57,455 bases of DNA from an uncultured Nostocoides sp. (GTDB lineage Bacteria; Actinomycetota; Actinomycetes; Actinomycetales; Dermatophilaceae). The notes below the pieces were generated by a model. It saw only the letters and a program-made list of their open reading frames with translations. It had not been told where the DNA came from and did no database searches. The stretch is taken from NCBI GenBank assembly GCA_937907685.1, contig CALCXF010000147.1:1-57455 (forward strand), given 5' to 3'. The stretch's first letter is position 1; each line of letters opens with the position of its first letter. Below, one piece after another: positions 48,054-56,377 of the stretch. The position numbers were made by a program, and so were the translations under genes.

Positions 48054-48701
48054 TCACCTCGCTGGCGGGACGGGGTCGGCCAAGCTGTGGACCGCGTCGA
48101 CGACGGCCTGGGGGTGGGTCAGCGGGACCATGTGGCCCGCGCCCGGAACCACCGTCACCGAGGCGGCCGACGCCTCGGCGAGATCGGCGCACCAGCGCTC
48201 CGGCGCGATGCGGTCGTAGGCCCCGCGGACGATCCGCGTCGGTGGGGAGGGCGCAGCGAGGCCGACGTCCGTGCGGTAGCGGCGCATCTGGTCCATTCCC
48301 CGCACCATGGACGCAACGCCCGTCGCACGGTACTGGGGCGTCAGCACACTCACCTCCCAGAGACGTTCATGGGATGCCGTGCGCAGCCATTGCACGGCCA
48401 TGCGCGGCCACGTCGCCGCCGCCGGATCGGTCGTCGGCCCGACGAGCACCAGCCCACGGACGACACGGGTGTGCCTGGCCGCCTCGACGACGACCGAGCA
48501 GCTGGCCGAGTGGCCGACGAGGACGAGGTCGCACTCGGCGGGGAGCAGGTCGATGAGCCGCGCCGCCTGGGCCTCGACACGAAGGTCTGCACCCGCGTCG
48601 GCCGGTCGTCCCATCGCCGGGAGCGGCACCACCGTTCCCAGCCCGGCGAGGCGGGTGAGGACACCGCTCCAGGCCCGCGCGTCGAGCCCGAGCCCGGGCA
48701 C
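48054..48701 (-). CDS. Alpha/beta hydrolase fold protein
   Basis: 215 residues from GTG 48701 (GAGG eight bases upstream). Oxyanion region PGLGLDARAW, nucleophile elbow LVLVGHSASCSVV (Ser in GHSAS), acid in VRGAYDRIAPERW and catalytic His in GAGHMVPLTHP. The small size and position next to menA make it a candidate for the missing MenH, but the elbow GHSAS differs from the usual GHSxGG, so I leave it unnamed. It follows the DUF4229 gene by 26 bases on the same strand and may be the last gene of the cytochrome c maturation operon. Confidence 0.75.
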   Translation of the reverse strand: MPGLGLDARAWSGVLTRLAGLGTVVPLPAMGRPADAGADLRVEAQAARLIDLLPAECDLVLVGHSASCSVVVEAARHTRVVRGLVLVGPTTDPAAATWPRMAVQWLRTASHERLWEVSVLTPQYRATGVASMVRGMDQMRRYRTDVGLAAPSPPTRIVRGAYDRIAPERWCADLAEASAASVTVVPGAGHMVPLTHPQAVVDAVHSLADPVPPAR

Positions 48702-48727
48702 GAGGACGACCTCGGCAGCCCGCCCGC

Positions 48728-49021
48728 TCAGCGGAAGGTGCCGTCGTCGGGGGAGGTCTCCGCGTCCTCTGCGTCCTCGTCGGTCGCCGTCTCGGCCGGC
48801 CGGGTGCCCTTGGCGGTGGTGCGCTGGTCGATCTTCGCGGCGAGCTGGGCGGAGTACTCCTCACGGAACCGGCGCAGGGCGACGTACGAGATCACCGCGG
48901 AGAGGAGTGCCGCCCCGACGACGAGGAGCAAGAGGTCCTCCTCGCCACGAAGGCCGAGGAGCCACAGCAAAGCCAGGCACCCGAGGAAGACCAGGACGCG
49001 CAGGACGGTGTAGCGGAGCAC
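48728..49021 (-). CDS. DUF4229 small membrane protein
   Basis: 97 residues from GTG 49021. Two helices at about 3-22 and 29-46 (VLRYTVLRVLVFLGCLALLW, LLLVVGAALLSAVISY), then the basic ALRRFREEYSAQLAAKIDQR segment and an acidic tail (EDAEDAETSPDDG). This matches DUF4229, often found beside ccsA and menA in actinobacteria. It begins five bases after the ccsA stop. Function unknown. Confidence 0.68.
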   Translation of the reverse strand: MLRYTVLRVLVFLGCLALLWLLGLRGEEDLLLLVVGAALLSAVISYVALRRFREEYSAQLAAKIDQRTTAKGTRPAETATDEDAEDAETSPDDGTFR

Positions 49022-49026
49022 CGGTG

Positions 49027-50064
49027 TCAGAGTCCCGAGTAGGAGTGCTGGCCGACGAAGAAGACGTTGACGACGGCGAAGTTCACGAGGATGCAGCCGA
49101 ATCCCACGAGGGCGATCCACACGGCGTTCTGACGCTTCCAGCCGGTCGTGGCGCGGGCGTGCAGGTATGCCGCGTAGACGACCCAGATGACGAAGCTCCA
49201 GACCTCCTTGGGGTCCCAGTTCCAGTACGAGCCCCACGCCTGGCGGGCCCAGATGGCCCCCGCGATGACGGTGAAGGTCCACAACGGGAAGGCGACGATG
49301 TGGGCGGCGTAGGTCAGCCTCTCGAGGGAGCGAGCGTCGGGCAGCCGGTCCATGAAGGAGGCCCGGCGCTGGGTCGCCGACTCGAGCCGGTCCTGCACGA
49401 GGTAGAGGATCCCCAGGGAGAAGCCGATGGTGAAGACGGCCACCGAGATGGTCGCCACGGTCACGTGGATCACGAGCCAGAGCGAGCGCAGCGACGGCAT
49501 GAGGTCGGAGGCGTCGGTGTACCAGACGGTGATCGCCAGCCCGAGGGTGAGCAGCACCGGGGTGACCACGAAGAGTCCCAGCCAGCGCAGGTCCCGCCGG
49601 GTGGCCCAGGCGCAGTAGGAGAGCAGGACGAACATGGCGCCCACGACGGCGAACTCGTACATGTTCCCCAGGGGCCAGCGCTGCACCTCCGCAGCGCGGA
49701 GGACGACTCCCGCCACGACGAGGACCGTGCCGAGCAGGGTGAGGGCCCACGCCACCCCCCCGGCCCTGCGGGCGGCGACCGGCTCCGGCTCAGCGCCCGG
49801 GCGACCGCCCGGACCCCCCCGACCGCCCCGACCGCCCCGGTCCACGAGGTCGCCCGCACTGTCACCGACCGGCTCCGCGGTTGCGCCGTCACCGGAACCG
49901 GCCGCGACGAGCTCCCGGTCCTGCGCCGCCGGGACGGCTGCGCCCTCGCGGGATGGCACGAGTCGGGCGAGGTACACGGCATACGCCACCATCGCGAGGG
50001 TCAGCACCACCGTCGCCGAGTAGATCGACGTGTTCGAGAGCTGGGCGAGCGTCGTGTCGGTCAT
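49027..50064 (-). CDS. ccsA: Cytochrome c biogenesis protein CcsA/CcsB-type (haem handling, System II)
   Basis: 345 residues, about eight helices. The tryptophan-rich haem motif WARQAWGSYWNWDPKEVWSF and conserved His residues (HVTVA, YAAHIVAFP, AYLHA) are intact. A Gly/Asp-rich linker at about 50-95 between helix 1 and the rest is longer than usual. With ResB it exports haem and joins it to apocytochrome c. The ATG overlaps the resB stop by four bases. In actinobacteria it is often named CcsB. Confidence 0.92.
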   Translation of the reverse strand: MTDTTLAQLSNTSIYSATVVLTLAMVAYAVYLARLVPSREGAAVPAAQDRELVAAGSGDGATAEPVGDSAGDLVDRGGRGGRGGPGGRPGAEPEPVAARRAGGVAWALTLLGTVLVVAGVVLRAAEVQRWPLGNMYEFAVVGAMFVLLSYCAWATRRDLRWLGLFVVTPVLLTLGLAITVWYTDASDLMPSLRSLWLVIHVTVATISVAVFTIGFSLGILYLVQDRLESATQRRASFMDRLPDARSLERLTYAAHIVAFPLWTFTVIAGAIWARQAWGSYWNWDPKEVWSFVIWVVYAAYLHARATTGWKRQNAVWIALVGFGCILVNFAVVNVFFVGQHSYSGL

Positions 50065-51626
50065 CGCGTTCCTTCGAGTCTTGTCAGGATGGCGGCGACC
50101 TCGTCGGCCATCCCGTCGTCGTCGTCCTTCGCCAGGCCGCCGACGGACACCACAGTACGACCCGGCTGCTCACCCGGCCCAACGCGCACGAAGACCCTTC
50201 GACGCCGGATGACGAGGGAGGCGACGAGCCCCGCGAGGGACAGCAGGGCGGCCACGAGGGTCAGGCCCTTGCCGGGATCGGTGCGGATGGACAGACCCGC
50301 GAAGCGCTCGACCCCGTCGAAGGTGATCGACCCTCGCGCACCCGGGAGCTCGAACGACTCCCCGGGCCGCAGGAGGATCCGGAGCTGGTCCGCGCCGTCC
50401 GCGCCGGGGATGGCGTTCATCGCCTCGGTGTCGAGGGCGTAGACGGACTGGGGCCGACCGCTGGGGAAGAGCTCGCCCTCGAAGCCGGTGAGGGCCAGCT
50501 GGGGGTCCAGGGCGTCGGGGAAGACGGAGTGCGGCCCCCGCTCGTCGTCGATGACCCCCGTCGGCAGGAAGAACCCGGCGAAGCCCAGCTGTTGCGGCGC
50601 CGCACCCGGCACCTTGACGGCACCGACCGAGGTGTAGTTGTTGTCCTGCGCCAGGAACGGCGTCGCGTCCGAGTAGAGCACGGTGCCCTCGGCGTCGCGG
50701 ACGGTGATCCGCGGGGCGTACCCGTTCCCGAGGAGGAACACCGTGCCGGCGCCGGTCTCGAGCGGCCCGTTGACCCGGATGGACCGCTGCTCGGTGCGGC
50801 CCTCGGCATCGGTGAAGGTCGTGCTCGCCTCGAAGTCACGCGGGGCGCCGAACTGTCCGCGGCCTGTCGTCTCCGTCTCGAACTCGACGTCGAGGTCGTC
50901 GAGGCGCAGGGCGAACGGGCTGAGCGCGGTGACGTCGACCCACGGCCCGGGGCTGAACGTGTCGTAGCGGGAGAGCGTGTTCGCGAAGGTCTTGCCGACC
51001 GGCACGATGACGTCGCCCTTCCAGCCGAGGAGGTGTCCCCAGGCGACGCCGACGAGCACACCGATGAGGGCGACGTGGAAGACGAGGTTCCCGGTCTCGC
51101 GAAGGTAGCCCTTCTCGGCGGAGAGGGTCTCGCCGTCGTGGGCGTGCACCCGGTAGCGCCGGCCGCGCAACGCTCCACGCAGCACTTCACGCACCTCCTC
51201 CGGGTCGCCCCGGACCTCCTCCGTCCGGTGGGCGGCAAGGCGGTCGAGGCGGCGGGGCGCCCGCGGCGGGGACGACCGCAGCTGGTGCCAGAGGATCCTC
51301 GTCCGAGGGATCACGCAGCCGATGAGGGACACGAACAGCAGGAGGTAGATCGCTGCGAACCACGGCGACGCGTACACCTCGAAGAAGCCCAGCCGGTCGA
51401 GCAGGGGCCCGGCGCTCGGGTGGTCGGCGATCCACTGGGCCGTGCGGGCCGGGTCGATCGAGCGCTGGGGGAACGTCGACCCCGGGATCGCGCCGATGGC
51501 GAGCAGCAGGAGGAGGAAGAGCGCGGTGCGCATGCTCGTCAGCTGGCGCCAGGTCCATCGCAGCCACCCGACACCGCCGAGACGCGGCTGGGCCACGTCG
51601 GGCCGGTCCTCGGTGCGGGTGCTCAC
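50061..51626 (-). CDS. resB: Cytochrome c biogenesis protein ResB
   Basis: 521 residues. Three N-terminal helices (LTSMRTALFLLLLLAIGAIPG at about 29-49, FAAIYLLLFVSLIGCVIPR near 88-108, LVFHVALIGVLVGVAWGHLLG near 160-180), a large external domain, and a last helix near 455-475. QRSIDP and RDFEA/FTDAEG blocks are usual for the family. It forms the System II haem lyase with CcsA. The start is GTG, coupled by a 4-base overlap to ccdA. Confidence 0.92.
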   Translation of the reverse strand: MSTRTEDRPDVAQPRLGGVGWLRWTWRQLTSMRTALFLLLLLAIGAIPGSTFPQRSIDPARTAQWIADHPSAGPLLDRLGFFEVYASPWFAAIYLLLFVSLIGCVIPRTRILWHQLRSSPPRAPRRLDRLAAHRTEEVRGDPEEVREVLRGALRGRRYRVHAHDGETLSAEKGYLRETGNLVFHVALIGVLVGVAWGHLLGWKGDVIVPVGKTFANTLSRYDTFSPGPWVDVTALSPFALRLDDLDVEFETETTGRGQFGAPRDFEASTTFTDAEGRTEQRSIRVNGPLETGAGTVFLLGNGYAPRITVRDAEGTVLYSDATPFLAQDNNYTSVGAVKVPGAAPQQLGFAGFFLPTGVIDDERGPHSVFPDALDPQLALTGFEGELFPSGRPQSVYALDTEAMNAIPGADGADQLRILLRPGESFELPGARGSITFDGVERFAGLSIRTDPGKGLTLVAALLSLAGLVASLVIRRRRVFVRVGPGEQPGRTVVSVGGLAKDDDDGMADEVAAILTRLEGTR

Positions 51627-52396
51627 ACGGCCACCTGGAACCCACTCACGAGCTCCGCCTGCAGCCAGCGGTTGAGCTCCTCCCACACGCCGGTGACCAT
51701 CAGCAGGCCCACCCCGATCAGCAGCACCCCACCCACCACCTGGATGCCGCGGTGGTGCCGCCGCAGCCACCCGGACGCCCCACCCGCATGGTCCAGTCCT
51801 GCGGCGACGAGGACGAACGGCAGTCCCAGACCGATGCCGTATGCCGTCGCGAGGGCCACGCTGCGGCCCACATCGGGGTCTGTGGTCGCCGTTGCCAGGA
51901 CGAGGACCGCGGCGAGGGTCGGCCCGGTGCAGGGAGCCCACCCGAGGGCGAAGACCGCGCCGAGGAGCGGCGCCCCGACGAGGCCGGCGCGCGGTCGCCA
52001 GGCGATCTTCACCTCGCGCTGGCTGCCGAGCCCGAGGAAGAGCAGCCCCATGACGAGAACGACGACGCCACCGACGCGCATGAGGACGGTGCGTTGCTCG
52101 ACCAGCACGCGACCGGCCGTCGTGAGGAAGATGGAGCCGAGGACGAAGACGACGGTGAACCCTGCGACGAAGAGCAGGGCGCCCAGAACGGTTCTCCCGC
52201 GCGCCCGCTGGGCGAGCGGCTCACCGGACAGCCCGGTGACGTAACCCAGGAAGCCGGGGACGAGTGGGAGCACGCAGGGGCTGGCGAAGGACACCAGGCC
52301 GGCGAGCGCCGCGACGCCGACGGCGAGCGGGAGCGCCCCCGAAGTGACCGTGTCACCCGCGGCGAGCACGACAGCAGTGGTCGCGGCGGAGGTCAC
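51623..52396 (-). CDS. ccdA: Thiol-disulfide electron carrier CcdA
   Basis: 257 residues with six to seven helices. The two redox Cys are in SFASPCVLPLVPGFLGY and FALGWAPCTGPTL. It moves reducing power from cytoplasmic thioredoxin to the extracytoplasmic TlpA/ResA protein that opens the apocytochrome disulfide. GTG start overlaps tlpA, and the stop overlaps resB, so the four cytochrome c genes are translationally linked. Confidence 0.93.
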   Translation of the reverse strand: MTSAATTAVVLAAGDTVTSGALPLAVGVAALAGLVSFASPCVLPLVPGFLGYVTGLSGEPLAQRARGRTVLGALLFVAGFTVVFVLGSIFLTTAGRVLVEQRTVLMRVGGVVVLVMGLLFLGLGSQREVKIAWRPRAGLVGAPLLGAVFALGWAPCTGPTLAAVLVLATATTDPDVGRSVALATAYGIGLGLPFVLVAAGLDHAGGASGWLRRHHRGIQVVGGVLLIGVGLLMVTGVWEELNRWLQAELVSGFQVAV

Positions 52397-53001
52397 GTGG
52401 CGACGACGTCGTCGACGAGCCCGCGCAGCGTGCTCGCGGACACGGGGCCGTTGACCCTGGCCGCGATCCGACCCTCTCGGTCGAGCACGAGGGTCGTCGG
52501 GACGGTGGGCGCCTTGCCCTGGAGAGCGAGGATCAGCACGCCCCCGGACTCCTCGTCGCTGAGGCTCGGATAGGTCATCCCCGCCTTCTTCGCGAAGGCG
52601 GCGCCGCGGGCCGGGTCCTCGCGGAAGTTGATGCCCACGAACCGGACCGGCGCCCGCTCGGCCTCGAGCTCGGACCAGACCTTCTGCAGGTCCGGGGCCT
52701 CCGCAACGCAGGGGGCGCACCAGGACCCCCACACGTTGACGACGAGCACCTCGCCACGTGCGGAGGCGCTGTCCCAGGCGGTGCCGTCGAGCAGCTCGCC
52801 GCTCAGCTCCACCGGCTCGGCCCGATCGCCCTCCGGGATGGTCTCGACTGCCCCGTCACCGGAGACGTAGCCCTTCTGGTCGCCGGCCTTGGCCTGGGCC
52901 GCGACGGAGTTCGGGTCGTCGGTGCACGCCGTGCCACCGAGGAGGAGCACGGCCGCGGCCGCCAGGCACCCGACATACCGGGAGGTGGTGCGTGGGCTCA
53001 T
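52393..53001 (-). CDS. TlpA/ResA-family thiol-disulfide lipoprotein
   Basis: 202 residues. Signal peptide with lipobox LLGGTAC (Cys 26), so anchored as a lipoprotein. Thioredoxin fold from about residue 65, active site WGSWCAPC (Cys 95 and 98), cis-Pro in VPTTLVLD. It should reduce the CXXCH of apocytochromes with electrons from CcdA. ATG overlaps the phosphatase stop by four bases. Confidence 0.9.
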   Translation of the reverse strand: MSPRTTSRYVGCLAAAAVLLLGGTACTDDPNSVAAQAKAGDQKGYVSGDGAVETIPEGDRAEPVELSGELLDGTAWDSASARGEVLVVNVWGSWCAPCVAEAPDLQKVWSELEAERAPVRFVGINFREDPARGAAFAKKAGMTYPSLSDEESGGVLILALQGKAPTVPTTLVLDREGRIAARVNGPVSASTLRGLVDDVVAT

Positions 53002-53678
53002 GCGCCGGCCCCGGGTTGCGCCTGGTCGAGCAGCGCCGCGGCCGGCTCGCTGTACGACAGGGTGAGCAGCTCGTCGCCGAGGAACGTGAAGGAGGTGAGC
53101 GAGGCCAGGGCACACTCCCGCCGGGCCGGGTTGTGGGCGAGAGGGCGCCCCTCGGTCGCGAGTCGGATCATCCAGATCGGCGCCTGGTGGCTGACGATGA
53201 CCGCCTCGTGGCCCCGGGCCTTGGCGCGGGCGTCGACGATCGCGAGGCGCATCCGCTCGACGATCTCGACGTAGGGCTCGCCCCAGGACGGCCGAAAGGG
53301 GTTGAGCATCTTGGGGTAGAGCCGAGGGTGACGCAGGATCCCGGACCCGCCCGCGACGGGCAGACCCTCGAAGTCGTTGCCCGCCTCGATGACGCGGTCG
53401 TCGAGGATGACGTCGACCCCGTGGGACCGGGCGATGGGGGCTGCCGTCTCCCGGGCGCGCTCGAGCGGGCTGGAGACGACGTGCGTGACGTCGTGGTCGG
53501 CGAGGTGCTCGGTGGCGAGCTCGGCCATCCGGCCCCCGAGGCCGGAGAGGTGGTAGCCCGGCATCCGGCCGTAGAGGAGCCGGCCCGGGTTGTGCACCTC
53601 CCCGTGGCGCAGCAGGTGCACCACGGTGCGCTGTGGGTCGCCGGGAGGGGGACCGCCGAGCTCGGAGGCGGAGGGCAT
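52998..53678 (-). CDS. Histidine phosphatase family protein (phosphoglycerate mutase-like)
   Basis: 226 residues. Catalytic motif VHLLRHGEVHNPGRLLYGR near residue 20, LSGLGGRMAEL, SSPLERARETAAPIA, a late VSHQAPIWMIR. The family removes phosphate from sugars, nucleotides or proteins; substrate unknown. It starts at the ATG 53678. A GACAAT hexamer seven bases before that ATG may be a weak -10. It is the first gene of the linked tlpA-ccdA-resB-ccsA set, an arrangement seen across actinobacteria. Confidence 0.85.
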   Translation of the reverse strand: MPSASELGGPPPGDPQRTVVHLLRHGEVHNPGRLLYGRMPGYHLSGLGGRMAELATEHLADHDVTHVVSSPLERARETAAPIARSHGVDVILDDRVIEAGNDFEGLPVAGGSGILRHPRLYPKMLNPFRPSWGEPYVEIVERMRLAIVDARAKARGHEAVIVSHQAPIWMIRLATEGRPLAHNPARRECALASLTSFTFLGDELLTLSYSEPAAALLDQAQPGAGA

Positions 53679-53733
53679 GGGCTCGATTGTCGCAAACCGG
53701 GCTGGGAGCCCGGTCACCCCCACCCGGCTCTGG

Positions 53734-55065
53734 TCAGGCCGTCGCGGCGGCTGCGGCCGCTGCAGGCAGCGCCGAGACGACCCTCTCCAGAGCCCGCTCG
53801 TCGTGCGCACCGGAGACGAACCACGCCTCGAAGGCGCTCGGCGGGAGGTAGACCCCGGCGTCGAGCATGGCGTGGAAGAAGCGGCCGAACGCCGCGGTGT
53901 CCTGGGCGCGGGCGTCGTCGTACGTGCGAACGGGCCCCTCGCGGAAGAAGACCGAGAACATCGAGCCCGCCCACTGCACGCGGTGCGGGACCCCAGCGGC
54001 GGTCAGTGCCTGCGAGGTGGCCTCGGCGATGGCATGGGACACCGTGCCCAGCCCGTCGTACAGGGCCTCGTCGCAGGCCTGCAGCGTCGCGAGCCCCGCG
54101 GCCGTGGCCACCGGGTTACCGGAGAGGGTGCCCGCCTGGTAGACCGGCCCGTCCGGCGCGAGGAGCGCCATGACGTCGCGGCGTCCGCCGAACGCGGCTG
54201 CGGGGAAGCCGCCGCCCATGACCTTGCCGAAGGTCATGAGGTCGGGAGCCACGTCGGCACCTTCGAGCCCCCACCAGCCGGCTGCACTGCACCGGAAGCC
54301 CGTCATCACCTCGTCGGAGACGAGCAGCGCCCCGTGCTGGGCGGTGATGCGGCGCAGAGCCTGCGTGAAGCCGGCCTCCGGGGGCACAACTCCCATGTTG
54401 CCCGCGGCGGCCTCGGTGATGACGCAGGCGATCTGGCCCCCACGAGCGGCGAAGACCGCCTCCACCGCGGCGACGTCGTTGTAGGGGACGACGAGGGTCT
54501 CGGCCGCCATCTCGGCGGGGACACCCGCGGAGTCGGGCAGGGCCAGGGTGGCGACGCCCGAGCCCGCGCTGACGAGGAGCGAGTCGACGTGGCCGTGGTA
54601 GTGGCCGGCGAACTTCACGACGAGCGAGCGGCCGGTGTAGCCACGGGCCAGGCGGATGGCGCTCATCGTCGCCTCCGTGCCGCTGGAGACCAGGCGCAGC
54701 TGCTCCACCGGCGGGACGCGGGCCACGATCTCCTCGGCGAGGGCCACCTCGTTCTCCGACGGAGTGCCGAACGAGAAGCCCTTCTCGATCGTGCGACGCA
54801 CCGCCTCGAGCACCACCGGGTGGGCGTGCCCGAGGATCATCGGCCCCCAGCTGCACACGAGGTCGACGTAGTCGTGGCCGTCGGCGTCGGTGAGCCACGC
54901 ACCGGAGCCGCTCGTCATGAACCGGGGCGTCCCGCCGACGGCGCGGAAGGCGCGCACCGGTGAGTTCACCCCGCCCGGGGTCACCGCGCGGGCGCGGTCG
55001 AGCAGGGCTGCGGATGCCGGTGCGTCGGAAGCATGGGGCAGGGTCGCGGTGTGGTCTCGGGTCAC
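53734..55065 (-). CDS. hemL: Glutamate-1-semialdehyde 2,1-aminomutase
   Basis: 443 residues, class III PLP aminotransferase. [19 protein letters not shown] at the start, [47 protein letters not shown] and the PLP Lys in [20 protein letters not shown]. It makes 5-aminolaevulinate in the C5 route, feeding HemB nearby. GTG start 23 bases after marR on the same strand. The C-terminal Ala run is a low-complexity tail. Confidence 0.94.
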   Translation of the reverse strand: MTRDHTATLPHASDAPASAALLDRARAVTPGGVNSPVRAFRAVGGTPRFMTSGSGAWLTDADGHDYVDLVCSWGPMILGHAHPVVLEAVRRTIEKGFSFGTPSENEVALAEEIVARVPPVEQLRLVSSGTEATMSAIRLARGYTGRSLVVKFAGHYHGHVDSLLVSAGSGVATLALPDSAGVPAEMAAETLVVPYNDVAAVEAVFAARGGQIACVITEAAAGNMGVVPPEAGFTQALRRITAQHGALLVSDEVMTGFRCSAAGWWGLEGADVAPDLMTFGKVMGGGFPAAAFGGRRDVMALLAPDGPVYQAGTLSGNPVATAAGLATLQACDEALYDGLGTVSHAIAEATSQALTAAGVPHRVQWAGSMFSVFFREGPVRTYDDARAQDTAAFGRFFHAMLDAGVYLPPSAFEAWFVSGAHDERALERVVSALPAAAAAAATA

Positions 55066-55088
55066 GACCCCATTGTCCGTCAGCCGGG

Positions 55089-55583
55089 TCAGCAGGCGGG
55101 ATCCGGCATCGCGGGATCGGCGGCATACGAGTCGCGGACGGCCTGCATCGCCGCGCCGAGGGCGGCGAACTGCTCGGGAGTGAGCACGTCGACGAGGTGA
55201 CGGCGGACGCTGCCGACGTGGATGACGGCGAAGGTCTCGATCGCCGCGCGACCCCGGTCGGTCAGCCGGAGCAGCACTCCGCGTCCGTCGTCCGGCGCGG
55301 GGGTGCGCACCACCCAGCCGCGCCGTTCGAGCCGCGCCGCCGTGTGGGTCACCCGGCTGCGGGACTGGACGATGAGCTCGGCGAGCGCCGACATCCGCAG
55401 CTGGCCCCGGGGCGCCTCGGAGAGCATGGACAGCAGCTCGTACTCCGAGAGGCTGATGCCGGCGGCCTGCAGATCGCGGTCGAGGGCGATGTCGAGCTCG
55501 CGGTTCCCGCGGAGGTAGGCGCGCCAGGACACCTGCTCCTCCGCCGTGAGCCACCGCACCTCCTCACCCGACATGTCGCCCAT
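55089..55583 (-). CDS. MarR-family transcriptional regulator
   Basis: 164 residues, winged helix-turn-helix. [47 protein letters not shown] (recognition helix) and [18 protein letters not shown] (wing). The last third is helical and serves dimerisation. Divergent from yceI, with a perfect TAGTTGA palindrome between them, a typical MarR self-regulation layout. Start at ATG 55583; an internal ATG at 55574 is possible. The ligand is unknown. Confidence 0.9.
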   Translation of the reverse strand: MGDMSGEEVRWLTAEEQVSWRAYLRGNRELDIALDRDLQAAGISLSEYELLSMLSEAPRGQLRMSALAELIVQSRSRVTHTAARLERRGWVVRTPAPDDGRGVLLRLTDRGRAAIETFAVIHVGSVRRHLVDVLTPEQFAALGAAMQAVRDSYAADPAMPDPAC

Positions 55584-55695
55584 CGTCGCACGTCAGAGCG
55601 CTGACCACCCGGGCTGGGCGGGACGCCGGGTGGGGGCCGCCCGATGTGATGCAGGCCACATGCGACATCTGAGGGAATGAATGGCGTCGCCGCTT

Positions 55696-55713
55696 TAGTT
55701 GAACAGTCAACTA
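55696..55713. promoter_or_regulatory. MarR-type operator, TAGTTGA palindrome
   Basis: TAGTTGA, four bases (ACAG), TCAACTA: a perfect 7-bp inverted repeat of the size bound by MarR dimers. It lies between marR and yceI and covers the proposed yceI -35 (TTGAAC, 55699-55704). It most likely lets the MarR protein repress yceI and itself. Confidence 0.65.
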
Positions 55714-55727
55714 GCGCGGGCTAGGAC
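55699..55727 (+). promoter_or_regulatory. Putative yceI promoter
   Basis: TTGAAC (-35), a 17-bp spacer and TAGGAC (-10), about 20 bp before the ATG at 55749. The -35 lies inside the MarR palindrome. Confidence 0.45.
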
Positions 55728-55748
55728 CCACCACCACACGGAGCAGAC

Positions 55749-56293
55749 ATGACCGTCACGCCACCACCCTCAGCGGCCTCTCCACCGGCACCTGGACCAT
55801 CGACCCCACGCACACCGAGGTCGGCTTCGTCGCTCGCCACCTCATGGTCACCAAGGTCCGCGGCTCGTTCGCGGACGTCTCCGGCACCGTCGTCGTCGCC
55901 GAGGACCTCGCCGACTCCGTCGCCGACGTCACCATTGCGACCTCGTCCGTCTCCAGCGGCACCGCCGACCGTGACGGCCACCTCCGCAGCGCGGACTTCT
56001 TCGACGTCGAGAACCACCCGGAGATGACGTTCCGCAGCACCTCCTTCGACGGCCGCACGTTGACCGGTGACCTCACCATCAAGGGGATCACCAAGCCGGT
56101 CACCCTCGAGGTCGAGTTCAACGGTGTCGCCACCGACCCGTGGGGCAACGAGAAGGCCGCCTTCGAGGCCCACGGCGAGATCAACCGCACCGACTGGGGC
56201 CTGACCTGGAACGCCTCCCTCGAGACCGGTGGCGTCCTCGTCTCCGAGAAGATCAAGCTGGCGCTCGACGTGCAGCTCGCCAAGCAGGCCTGA
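55749..56293 (+). CDS. YceI-family protein with an apparent one-base frameshift near the start
   Basis: The ATG at 55749 (GGAGC upstream) opens MTVT in one frame. The YceI protein continues in the next frame: TLSGLSTGTWTIDPTHTEVGF, ARHLMVTKVRGSFADVSGTV, then a beta-barrel body to VQLAKQA. No ATG, GTG or TTG occurs in the YceI frame before 55844, which would cut off the first strands. A base lost around 55758-55762 explains this: one added base would give MTVT joined directly to ATTLSGLSTG. YceI lipocalin-like barrels bind polyisoprenoids. Either the gene is inactivated or this is a sequence error; the body is intact. Confidence 0.75.
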
Positions 56294-56315
56294 GCACTCC
56301 TTCCCCCGTACTTCC

Positions 56316-56351
56316 CGACTCGCTCCCGGACCCTCGTCCGGGAGCGAGTCG
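56316..56351. terminator. Strong hairpin between convergent yceI and hemB
   Basis: CGACTCGCTCCCGGAC pairs perfectly with GTCCGGGAGCGAGTCG across a 4-base loop (16-bp stem). It lies 22 bases after the yceI stop and 26 before the hemB stop, serving both directions. Confidence 0.75.
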
Positions 56352-56377
56352 CTGTCCGGACGAGAGCTTCCCGCGCG

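Noticed and set aside
47890-48219. Open plus frame through the 63-bp repeats with a 21-residue peptide repeat
   Set aside because: The frame is open only because the period is a multiple of three; there is no ribosome site, no known domain, and it runs into the antisense of the hydrolase gene.
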